DNA of 64,000 bases from Hyphomicrobiales bacterium (GTDB lineage Bacteria; Pseudomonadota; Alphaproteobacteria; Rhizobiales; Beijerinckiaceae), in the NCBI GenBank assembly GCA_028290405.1, contig JAQGJX010000014.1, positions 1 through 64,000 on the forward strand, written 5' to 3'. The notes below the pieces were generated by a model, which was not told the origin of the DNA, did no database searches, and was given only the letters and a program-made list of their open reading frames with translations. Below are positions 24,806 through 32,497 of this stretch, in pieces. Position numbers and translations under genes: made by a program. Position 1 is the first letter of the stretch. The number at the start of each line of letters is the position of its first letter.

Positions 24806-25237
24806 TCAGCCGCCGTCGGCGATCAGGCCAGCGGCGCGGATTCCCACCGAAGCCGCCAGTTCATCGTTGTCGGACGTGTCGCCGGAGACGCCGACCGCGC
24901 CCAGAATGCGGTTTTGCGCGTCGCGAATAAGCACGCCGCCGCCAACCGGCAGGATTCCGCCATCGGCCAGATGCGCCACCGCCGACATGAATTGAGGCCG
25001 ATCCGCGGCGATCTTTTCAATCTTCTTGGAGCCCGCGCCCCAGGCGACGGCGCCATACGCCTTGCCGAAAGCCACCTTCCAGCGCATCAGGCTCGTGCCG
25101 TCTTCCGCCGCGCTGGCCTTGAGCGAGCCGCGCGCGTCCAGCACCACCAGGCCCAGCGGATTGAAGTTATTGGCGCGCGCATGGGCGAGCGCTTCCGTGA
25201 CGATGGTCTGTGCGGCCGCGAGGGTCAGATCGGACAT
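24806..25237 (-). CDS. GlcG/HbpS-family haem-degrading-like protein
   Basis: A 143-residue protein of the GlcG/HbpS family (haem-binding or cobalamin-type accessory proteins). The family outline is clear: L-T-L-A-A-A-Q near the start, L-V-V-L-D-A-R-G near 30, a central K-A-Y-x-A-V, P-V-G-G-G-V-L-I-R near 97, and the ending G-A-V-G-V-S-G-D-T-S-D-N-D. No signal peptide. GGGAG precedes the start. It is a single gene, and its ligand is unknown. Confidence 0.85.
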   Translation of the reverse strand: MSDLTLAAAQTIVTEALAHARANNFNPLGLVVLDARGSLKASAAEDGTSLMRWKVAFGKAYGAVAWGAGSKKIEKIAADRPQFMSAVAHLADGGILPVGGGVLIRDAQNRILGAVGVSGDTSDNDELAASVGIRAAGLIADGG

Positions 25238-25417
25238 GGTTAACAACTCCCTGATGAGCGGATGAGCGCCCTTCAAGGCGCCTGGGGACGTTCGTAGACG
25301 CAAACGCGAGGGAAGCAAACAGGCTCAGGCGCAGCCCCCAAGGGCGGCTGAAGGGGAACATTGCGCAGCGAGCGACGTTCGACGCCAGCGTGAGACATGA
25401 CCTGAGGAGGGACTGAG

Positions 25418-25768
25418 ATGGATAGACGCAACTTCCTGCGCGCCGCCTTTGCGGTGGCCGGCGCGGCGACCGTGGGCGCCATGGCGGGCAAGGCCGAGGC
25501 CGCGACGCTCCTGGACGATCTGGCCTCGGGCGCCGACTTGCAGGCGGGCGTGGACCTGCAGGCGGGCGCCGACCTGCCGGCGACCGGCGCCGCCGAAGCG
25601 CAGCTCTATGAGCGGCGCGGGTATGATTACGATCGGCCGCGCGGGTATGGCTTCCGGGGCGGCGACATCGACGATTGGCGCGGCCGCCGCCGCTGGCGCC
25701 GCAGGCCGCGTTGCTGGGTGTCCCGCAACCGCTGGGGCGAAATGGTTCGCCGCTGCGAGCGGTTCTGA
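25418..25768 (+). CDS. Tat-exported small basic protein with short repeats
   Basis: A 116-residue protein with a twin-arginine signal (D-R-R-N-F-L-R-A-A at residues 2-10, then an Ala/Gly/Val hydrophobic region, cleavage near A-E-A 28). The mature part has three near-copies of D-L-Q-A-G (D-L-Q-A-G, D-L-Q-A-G, D-L-P-A-T; about 40-56) and then a Tyr/Gly/Arg-rich, strongly basic half with two Cys. AGGAGG lies six bases before the start. Function unknown; use of Tat is unusual for so small a protein and may be for export with a cofactor partner. Confidence 0.65.
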   Translation: MDRRNFLRAAFAVAGAATVGAMAGKAEAATLLDDLASGADLQAGVDLQAGADLPATGAAEAQLYERRGYDYDRPRGYGFRGGDIDDWRGRRRWRRRPRCWVSRNRWGEMVRRCERF

Positions 25769-25774
25769 TCCGAA

Positions 25775-25802
25775 CGAGCCCCGCGCCCTGGCGCGGGGCT
25801 CG
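25775..25802. terminator. Bidirectional hairpin terminator
   Basis: CGAGCCCCGCGCC (25775-25787) and GGCGCGGGGCTCG (25790-25802) are perfect 13-base reverse complements separated by two bases. It sits between two convergent genes (stops at 25768 and 25808), the expected site for a shared terminator. U-tracts are weak (CTTCG on plus), so efficiency is uncertain. Confidence 0.65.
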
Positions 25803-25807
25803 CTTCG

Positions 25808-26245
25808 TCAACGGTTGAAGCGTCTCAACAGGTGCAGGAATATCCCGGCGCCGAGGCCCCACATGCCGTTAATGATCGCGCTGTTGTACCAGACGCCGCG
25901 CGGGCCCAGCGCGCCGCCCTTGATGAGCGGCACCACATACCACGACACCAGCGGCGGGAAGATCGCCCCGAAGGCGAACGCGCAGACAAAGTACAGCAAT
26001 CCCCCCGGAAAGCGCCGCGCGACATACGCCAGCAGGACGCCCCACAGCCCGCCCCAGAACGCGATGTTGAGCATCGCCGGGACGCCGAAGGGCGGCACGG
26101 GCGCCCAGTTGCTCCATGGCGTGCGCCCGCTCAATCCCCAGATCGCCAGTTGATGAAACACGAACACGCTGAGCGCCCCGGCGATAAAGCCGAGGATCGC
26201 CGTCCAAAGGCCGAAGCCGCCCCTGCCCGCCCGCGATTTCGCCAT
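25808..26245 (-). CDS. Integral membrane protein of unknown function
   Basis: A 145-residue protein with a short basic N-terminus and four hydrophobic segments (about 12-34, 53-76, 83-102 and 122-140) with Gly and aromatic residues at interfaces. No motif identifies a family. It is upstream of the shared terminator and 30 bases downstream of the glyoxalase gene, so the two probably form one transcript. Confidence 0.7.
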   Translation of the reverse strand: MAKSRAGRGGFGLWTAILGFIAGALSVFVFHQLAIWGLSGRTPWSNWAPVPPFGVPAMLNIAFWGGLWGVLLAYVARRFPGGLLYFVCAFAFGAIFPPLVSWYVVPLIKGGALGPRGVWYNSAIINGMWGLGAGIFLHLLRRFNR

Positions 26246-26275
26246 GTCAGCCCCCCGCCTCCAAATCCGCGCCGC

Positions 26276-26716
26276 TCACCACGCGCCCGTGTTGGGCATC
26301 GACTTCCAGGGCTCCGCAGGCGCCAGCGAGTCGCCCTTCTGAAGTAGTTCGATGGAGATATCGTCCGGCGAACGGATAAACGCCATGCGCCCATCGCGCG
26401 GCGGCCGGTTGATCGTGACGCCCGCCTTCATCAGCCGGTCGCAGGTCGCGTATATGTCGTCCACCTCGTAGGCGAGGTGGCCGAAGTTGCGGCCGCCCGT
26501 GTAAGCTTCGGGATCCCAGTTGTAGGTCAACTCGACCAGCGGCGCGCGATTCGCGCGGCCCGTCTCCTCGTCGTCCGGCGCGGCGAGGAAGATCAGCGTG
26601 AAACGGCCCTGCTCGCTGTCGATGCGACGGACTTCCCTCAGGCCGAACTTGTTGCAATAGAAGTCCAGAGAGGCGTCAATGTCCGTCACGCGGACCATGG
26701 TGTGTAGATAACGCAC
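26276..26716 (-). CDS. gloA: Lactoylglutathione lyase (glyoxalase I)
   Basis: A 146-residue VOC-fold enzyme that isomerises the methylglyoxal-glutathione adduct to lactoylglutathione. Metal ligands of the Ni/Zn site can be traced: H5 (R-Y-L-H-T-M), a Glu in L-V-E-L-T-Y-N-W near 63, a His in F-G-H-L-A-Y-E-V near 79 and a Glu in I-S-I-E-L-L near 123. The family markers S-L-D-F-Y and N-W-D are present. Length is typical. Confidence 0.93.
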   Translation of the reverse strand: MRYLHTMVRVTDIDASLDFYCNKFGLREVRRIDSEQGRFTLIFLAAPDDEETGRANRAPLVELTYNWDPEAYTGGRNFGHLAYEVDDIYATCDRLMKAGVTINRPPRDGRMAFIRSPDDISIELLQKGDSLAPAEPWKSMPNTGAW

Positions 26717-26823
26717 AAGAACCTCCCGTATAAATCACCCGACAAACATGTCCGCCCGTGCGGAAAAGGCAAGCGCCCGACATGGCGCAAGCTGTGAATA
26801 GCTGAGTTGAAGGCGAGCGAACC

Positions 26824-28206
26824 ATGGAAGACCTGGCCAAGCTGAAATCGCGCGCCGCGCTTGCGTCGATCGGAGCCAGCGCGGCGCTGACCGTCGGCAA
26901 GCTGGTGGCGGGCCTTCTGTCGGGCTCGCTTGCGCTGATGTCGGAAGCCATGCACGGGCTGCTCGACACGGGCGCGACCATTCTCACGTGGTTCGCGGTG
27001 CGCGCCGCCGACCGTCCCGCGGACGACGAGCATCATTACGGCCACGGCAAGATCGAGGCGGTGGCGGCGCTGGCGGAGACGGGCCTGCTCATGGTGCTGT
27101 CGGTGGGCGTGCTGTTCGAGGCGGGGCGGCGCCTGTTCGGCCATGAGCCGGCGATCGTGGAGGCCACCTGGCTCACCTTCGGCGTGCTGATCGTGTCCAT
27201 TCTGGTGGACGCGGTGCGCTGGCGCTCGCTGGACGCCATCGCCCGCAGGACCAAGAGCGACGCGCTGGCGGCCGACGCGCTGCATTTTTCCAGCGACCTT
27301 GTCGCCTCGGCGCTCGTGCTCGCGGGCCTCGTGGCCAATTCTTACGGATTTCGGCAAGGCGACACGCTGGCGGCCATCGGCGTATCGCTGTTCATCGGCA
27401 TAGCGGGGTACAGGCTCGGACGGCGCACCATCGACACGCTGACCGACAAGGCCCCGGAGGGCTTCACGCAGAGCATCCGCGAGACCGTGGAGGCCGTGCC
27501 GGGCGTGGCGGAAATCGAGGACCTGCGCCTGCGGGCGGCTGGGCCGCTGGTGATCGGCGAGCTGTCGGTCGGCGTTTCGCGGACCTTGCCGGTCGAGCGC
27601 ATCATGGGGGTGAAGCAGGAGATCGCCCGCGCGATCGCCGCCGCACATCCGGACACGTCCATCACCATCACGGCCAACATGCGCGTGCTGGACGACGAGA
27701 CGGTCATCGAGCGGGTGCTGATGGCGGCGGCGCGCCGCCGGCTGCCGATCCACCACGTCACCGTTCAGGAGATCGACGGCGTGAAGTCCATCGGGCTGGA
27801 TCTGGAAGTGGACGGCCGCATGACCCACGGCGAGGCCCATGACGTTGCGTCGGCGCTGGAGACCGGCATTCGCGACGAACTGGGCGCCGACGTGGAGGTG
27901 GACACCCACATCGAGCCCATGGAGATCGCCGAGCTCGAGGGCCGCGACTCCGGCCCGGAAATCACCCATGCGATCACGGCCGCGCTCGCAGGCATCGCGG
28001 CCGAGGACGGCAAGGTGGCGGACGTGCACGACGTGCGCGTCCGCTCCACGTCCAGCGGGCTGGTGGTGCACTACCATTGCCGGGTCGATCCCTCCCGCAC
28101 CGTGGCGGACGTGCACACGGACGTGGACAAGATCGACCGCCGCCTGCAGCAGCAGATGCGGAACGTGGTGCGAGTGGTGGGCCACGCCGAACCGCGCCCG
28201 GCCTGA
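26824..28206 (+). CDS. Cation diffusion facilitator with extended C-terminus
   Basis: A 460-residue metal/proton antiporter of the CDF family. The transmembrane part (about 1-205) has H44-x3-D48 in helix 2 and H154-x3-D158 in helix 5, the His/Asp set usually linked to zinc, and an H-H-Y-G-H-G-K loop near 70. A first cytoplasmic dimerisation domain follows (about 210-290); a second, related domain appears at about 295-375, and a third weakly similar segment runs to the end. Typical CDF proteins have about 300 residues, so the C-terminus is 150 residues longer. Substrate unproven. Confidence 0.85.
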   Translation: MEDLAKLKSRAALASIGASAALTVGKLVAGLLSGSLALMSEAMHGLLDTGATILTWFAVRAADRPADDEHHYGHGKIEAVAALAETGLLMVLSVGVLFEAGRRLFGHEPAIVEATWLTFGVLIVSILVDAVRWRSLDAIARRTKSDALAADALHFSSDLVASALVLAGLVANSYGFRQGDTLAAIGVSLFIGIAGYRLGRRTIDTLTDKAPEGFTQSIRETVEAVPGVAEIEDLRLRAAGPLVIGELSVGVSRTLPVERIMGVKQEIARAIAAAHPDTSITITANMRVLDDETVIERVLMAAARRRLPIHHVTVQEIDGVKSIGLDLEVDGRMTHGEAHDVASALETGIRDELGADVEVDTHIEPMEIAELEGRDSGPEITHAITAALAGIAAEDGKVADVHDVRVRSTSSGLVVHYHCRVDPSRTVADVHTDVDKIDRRLQQQMRNVVRVVGHAEPRPA

Positions 28207-28342
28207 CCCGGGCCTCTGCGGGACACTATCGGGAAACATTCTTCTGTTAACCCAGCGAAGGCCGCGCATGCCTTCCACGAAAGGCGTCCCGTCCGCGCAA
28301 ATCCGCCCTCAACGCACCTTGACGTCGCGTCGCACGTTTGTT

Positions 28343-28356
28343 AGTGAATATTCACT
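28343..28356. promoter_or_regulatory. Palindromic operator upstream of the acyltransferase-tetR operon
   Basis: AGTGAATATTCACT is a perfect 14-base palindrome, 20 bases upstream of the ATG at 28377 and in an otherwise GC-rich gap. Such AT-centred dyads are typical of TetR-family operators. The last gene of the downstream two-gene operon encodes a TetR protein, so autoregulation through this site is inferred. Confidence 0.65.
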
Positions 28357-28376
28357 TATACACGTGGGAGAGGTTT

Positions 28377-31300
28377 ATGTTCGCCGGACTCATGGGATCG
28401 CGCAGGTTCGCGCCGCTGTTCTGGTGTCAGTTCTTCTCGGCCTTCAACGACAATTTCGTCCGCAGCATGCTCGCCATGCTGATCCTGTTCCGGCTTGGCG
28501 AAGAGCAGGCGGGCATGCTGGTGACGCTTGCGGTGGGCGTGTTCGTGCTGCCGTCCATCTTCCTCTCGGCGCTGGGCGGCGAAATCGCCGATTCGCAGGA
28601 CAAGGCTGCGGTGGCCAAGCGGCTGAAGTTCGCTGAAATTCTCGTGCAGATGATCGCCGCCGCCGGCTTCGTGCTGGGGTCCCTGCCCCTACTCTATCTG
28701 GCGCTGTTCGGACTTGGCGTCGTCGCCGCGCTGTTCGGGCCCGTCAAGTACGGCATCCTGCCCGACCATCTGCAGACGCGCGAACTGCCCGCCGGCAACG
28801 CGCTGGTGGAGGGCGCCACGTTCCTCGCCATCCTGCTGGGCGTGATCGTCGGCGGATATGCGGCGAGCCATGACCGGGGCGCGTGGAGCGTCGTGATCCA
28901 ATTGATGGCCATCGCGCTGGCGTGCTGGGGCGCGAGCCTCTTCATTCCCGCGACGGGCGCCGCCGCGCCGGAGCTGCGCCCCCAGCGCAACGTGCTCGCC
29001 TCCTCGCGCCGCATGGTGCGCGAGCTTTCCGCCGATCCGCGCCTGTGGACCGGCGGCCTTGCGGTGAGCTGGTTCTGGATGGTGGGGGCCGTCGCGCTCT
29101 CCCTCATTCCCGTCGTGGTGAAACACAAGACCGGCGGCGGCATCGAGGTCGAGACCGCCATCACGGGCCTGTTCGCGATTGGCATCGCGCTGGGTTCGCT
29201 GTTGGCCGCCTGGGTGTCGCACGGGCGTATCTTCCTCCTGCCGACCCCTGTCTCGGCCCTGCTGATGGCGGGCTTCCTGGTCGACGTCGGTCTCGCCACA
29301 TGGTCGCTGCCGCAGGCGACGGGCACGATCGGCCTTTCGGAGTTCCTGGGCGGCGCGACGGGGCTGCGCATCGCCATCGACGTGTTCGGCCTTGCGGTGG
29401 CGGGCGGGCTTTTCGTCGTCCCGGTGTTCTCCGCCGTGCAGGCATGGGCGGGCGAGGACCGGCGCGCGCGGGTGATCGCGGGGGTCAACATCGTGACCTC
29501 GCTGTTCATGGTCGGCGGCTCGCTGGTCACCGCCGCGTTGCAGTTCGCCGGGCTCGGCGAGCCCCTGCTACTGTCGATGCTGGGCGCGCTGAACGCGGTC
29601 GCGGCCATCGTGCTGTTCCGCACGCTGCCGGCGAGCTTTGCGGCGGATGCGCTGAACCTGCTGTTTCGCGCGATGTTCCGGCTGGAGGTGAAGGGGCTGG
29701 AGAACCTTGAGGCGGCGGGAGAGCGCTGCGTCATCGCCATCAACCATCTGTCCTTCCTCGACGCGCCGGTGGTGCTGTCGATCATGGACCGCAAGCCGGT
29801 CTTCGCCATCGACTGGCAGATTGCGAAAGCGTGGTGGGTGAAGCCGTTTCTCGGCATCGCCCGCACGTTCCCGATGGACCCCACGCGGCCCATGACCACG
29901 CGCGGGCTCATCCGCGAGGTGAAGAACGGCGAGCGGCTCGTGATCTTCCCCGAAGGACGCCTCACCGTCACCGGCTCGCTGATGAAGGTCTACGACGGCG
30001 CCGCGATGATCGCCGACAAGGCGGAGGCGCAGATCGTGCCCGTGCGGCTGGAGGGGCTGGAGCGCACGCCGTTCACGCGCCTGCCCAAAGCGTTCGTGCG
30101 GCGCGCGCTGTTTCCCAAGGTGCGCATCACCTTCCTGCCGCCCCGCAGGCTGACGCTGCCCGCTGGCCTCGTGGGGCGCAAGCGCCGCATCGCGGCGGGC
30201 GCAGCGCTCTATGACATCATGTCCGACCTGGTGTTTCGCACCAGCGACATCGACCGCACGCTGATCGAGGCGCTCGCCGCGTCCGTGCGCAACGCCGGGC
30301 CCTCGCGCGTGCTGGTGGAGGACCCGCTGACGGGCGCCGTCACGGGCCGCAAGGCGCTGCTGGGCGCCGCTGTGCTGGCGCGCAAGATCATGGCCCTCAC
30401 CGGCAAGGGCGAGTGCGTCGGCCTGATGCTCCCCAACGCCAACGGGGCGGCGGTGACCTTCTTCGCCTTGCAGGCCGCCGGCCGCGTCGCCGCGATGCTC
30501 AACTACACCGCCGGCGCCAAGAACGTCGTCAGCGCCTGCAAGGCCGCGCGCGTGCGCGTCATCCTCACTTCACGCGCCTTCATCGAGAAGGCGAAGCTGG
30601 GCGCGCTGGTGAGCGCGCTCGAAGGCGAAGCGGACATCGTCTATCTGGAGGACGTTCGCGCCACGATCACGCTGGGCGACAAACTGCGCGCTATGCTGGA
30701 GGCCGGACGCCAGCTCGACCCGCGGGCGCCGGGCGATCCCGCCGCCGTGCTCTTCACGTCCGGCTCCGAGGGCGCGCCCAAGGGCGTCGTCCTGTCGCAT
30801 CGCAATCTCATCGCCAACGTGGCGCAGATCAACGCGCGCTTCGACGTGACGCCCGCCGACGTGGTGTTCAACGTGCTGCCGGTGTTCCACTCCTTCGGAC
30901 TCACGGGCGGGATGCTGCTGCCCATGCTGTCGGGCATGCGCTGCTATCTCTACCCCTCGCCCCTGCACTACAGGCAGATCCCGGAGATGATCTACGGGAC
31001 CAACGCCACGGTGCTGTTCGGCACCGACACATTCCTGAGCGGCTATGCGCGCAGCGCCAATCCCTACGACTTCCGCTCCCTGCGCTATCTCGTCGCCGGG
31101 GCGGAGCCCGTGAAGGAAGCCACGCGGCGCACCTACATGGAAAAGTTCGGCCTGCGAATCCTGGAGGGCTACGGCGTCACCGAGACGGCGCCCGTGCTGG
31201 CGGTGAACACGCCGATGTTCAACCGCAACGGCTCGGTCGGCCGCCTCATGCCGGGCGTCGACTATCGCCTCGATCCCGTGCCGGGCATCGAGGACGGCGG

Positions 31301-31778
31301 CCGGCTGCATGTGCGCGGCCCCAACGTCATGATGGGCTATTACCGCGCCGACAATCCGGGCGTTCTGGAAGAAACCCACGAGGGCTGGCACGACACCGGC
31401 GATATCGTGGCGGTGGACGGCCAGACGTTCGTCACCATCAAGGGCCGGGCGAAGCGCTTCGCCAAGATCGCGGGGGAAATGGTGTCGCTGGCCGCCGTCG
31501 AGCAGATGTGCGCCAGCCTGTGGCCGGACGAGGCGCCCGCCGTCGTCGCCGTGCCGGACGCCCGCAAGGGCGAGCGGCTCATCCTCGTCACCACGCGCCG
31601 GGACGCCACGCGGGCCGCCGTGCAGGCGCACATGAAGGCGCTGGGCGCGAGCGAGCTCATGGCGCCGTCCGAAGTGATGGTCGTCCCCGCCCTGCCGCTG
31701 CTGGGCTCTGGCAAGACGGATTACGTGGAGCTGAACCGCATGGTGGCGGCCCACGTCGAGATGGCGGCGACCTCATGA
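28377..31778 (+). CDS. aas: Fused MFS / acyltransferase / acyl-ACP ligase (Aas-type lysophospholipid recycling)
   Basis: A 1133-residue fusion. Residues 1 to ~410 form a 12-helix MFS transporter resembling LplT, beginning F-A-P-L-F-W-C-Q-F-F-S-A-F-N-D-N. Next is a PlsC-type acyltransferase with N-H-x4-D near 455 and F-P-E-G-R near 523. The last ~500 residues are an AMP-forming ligase with T-S-G-S-E-G-A-P-K-G near 795 and G-Y-G-V-T-E-T-A-P near 930. By analogy with E. coli LplT and Aas it would import lysophospholipid and reacylate it. The start is ATG 28377 after GGGAGAGG. Confidence 0.9.
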   Translation: MFAGLMGSRRFAPLFWCQFFSAFNDNFVRSMLAMLILFRLGEEQAGMLVTLAVGVFVLPSIFLSALGGEIADSQDKAAVAKRLKFAEILVQMIAAAGFVLGSLPLLYLALFGLGVVAALFGPVKYGILPDHLQTRELPAGNALVEGATFLAILLGVIVGGYAASHDRGAWSVVIQLMAIALACWGASLFIPATGAAAPELRPQRNVLASSRRMVRELSADPRLWTGGLAVSWFWMVGAVALSLIPVVVKHKTGGGIEVETAITGLFAIGIALGSLLAAWVSHGRIFLLPTPVSALLMAGFLVDVGLATWSLPQATGTIGLSEFLGGATGLRIAIDVFGLAVAGGLFVVPVFSAVQAWAGEDRRARVIAGVNIVTSLFMVGGSLVTAALQFAGLGEPLLLSMLGALNAVAAIVLFRTLPASFAADALNLLFRAMFRLEVKGLENLEAAGERCVIAINHLSFLDAPVVLSIMDRKPVFAIDWQIAKAWWVKPFLGIARTFPMDPTRPMTTRGLIREVKNGERLVIFPEGRLTVTGSLMKVYDGAAMIADKAEAQIVPVRLEGLERTPFTRLPKAFVRRALFPKVRITFLPPRRLTLPAGLVGRKRRIAAGAALYDIMSDLVFRTSDIDRTLIEALAASVRNAGPSRVLVEDPLTGAVTGRKALLGAAVLARKIMALTGKGECVGLMLPNANGAAVTFFALQAAGRVAAMLNYTAGAKNVVSACKAARVRVILTSRAFIEKAKLGALVSALEGEADIVYLEDVRATITLGDKLRAMLEAGRQLDPRAPGDPAAVLFTSGSEGAPKGVVLSHRNLIANVAQINARFDVTPADVVFNVLPVFHSFGLTGGMLLPMLSGMRCYLYPSPLHYRQIPEMIYGTNATVLFGTDTFLSGYARSANPYDFRSLRYLVAGAEPVKEATRRTYMEKFGLRILEGYGVTETAPVLAVNTPMFNRNGSVGRLMPGVDYRLDPVPGIEDGGRLHVRGPNVMMGYYRADNPGVLEETHEGWHDTGDIVAVDGQTFVTIKGRAKRFAKIAGEMVSLAAVEQMCASLWPDEAPAVVAVPDARKGERLILVTTRRDATRAAVQAHMKALGASELMAPSEVMVVPALPLLGSGKTDYVELNRMVAAHVEMAATS

Positions 31779-32371
31779 AGGCTGCGCTCGCCCCGGCCCG
31801 TCAGCGTGACGGCGCGGCCACCCGGGCCCGCATCGAGCGCGAGGCGCTGCGGCTCTTCGCGGAAAAAGGCGTCGACGGCGCCACGATCCGCGACCTGGCG
31901 CAGGCTGTCGGCGTGGCGGACGCGGCGCTCTATCGCTATTTCGGCTCGAAGGACGCCATCGCGGCCGAATTGTTCACGCGCCATTACGGCGCGCTGGCGG
32001 GCCAGATCGCACAAATCGGCGCGCGGCGGCTCCCGTTTCGCCAGACTATCGCGGCCCTTGTGGATCTCTTTTGCGGCCTGTTCGACGACGAGCCGCACGT
32101 GTTCGCCTTCATTCTGCTGAGCCAGCACGCCCATCTGCGTTTCGTCAGCCCCGAGGCCAACGCGGTCGAGGAGTTGCGCAAGATCATGGCGCATGCGCAG
32201 GCCAGCGGCGAGATCGCCGTCAGCGATCCGGAACTGGCGGCCGCCATGGCGCTGGGAGCCGTGCTCCAGCCGGCCGTCTTCAAGCTCTATGGGCGCCTGC
32301 CCGGCCCGTTGCGCGCACGCGCGCAGGATCTTGCGCGCGCCGCGGCCCTGGCCGCCGGGGCCACTGACTAG
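31775..32371 (+). CDS. TetR-family transcriptional regulator
   Basis: A 198-residue repressor with an N-terminal TetR helix-turn-helix: I-E-R-E-A-L-R-L-F-A-E-K-G near 20-32, A-T-I-R-D-L-A-Q-A-V-G-V near 36-47 and A-A-L-Y-R-Y-F-G-S-K near 49-58. The C-terminal half is a helical ligand-binding domain, perhaps for a fatty-acyl or lipid effector given its partner. The start ATG overlaps the stop of the aas-like gene, so repressor level is tied to it. Confidence 0.92.
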   Translation: MKAALAPARQRDGAATRARIEREALRLFAEKGVDGATIRDLAQAVGVADAALYRYFGSKDAIAAELFTRHYGALAGQIAQIGARRLPFRQTIAALVDLFCGLFDDEPHVFAFILLSQHAHLRFVSPEANAVEELRKIMAHAQASGEIAVSDPELAAAMALGAVLQPAVFKLYGRLPGPLRARAQDLARAAALAAGATD

Positions 32372-32497
32372 GCCAGCGCCAGCGGAACGACCGGCGCAGA
32401 CGGGACGCAAGGCCTCAAGTGCGCGCGAACTGCACGACGCGGGCCTTGGCGAAGCCCCGCTTTGCCGCCATATGCCAGAGACCAAGGAGATCACGCG

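Noticed and set aside
25418-25768. Tandem D-L-Q-A-G repeats as a CRISPR-like or DNA repeat array
   Set aside because: The repeats are only about 15 bases, three copies, and lie within a coding frame.
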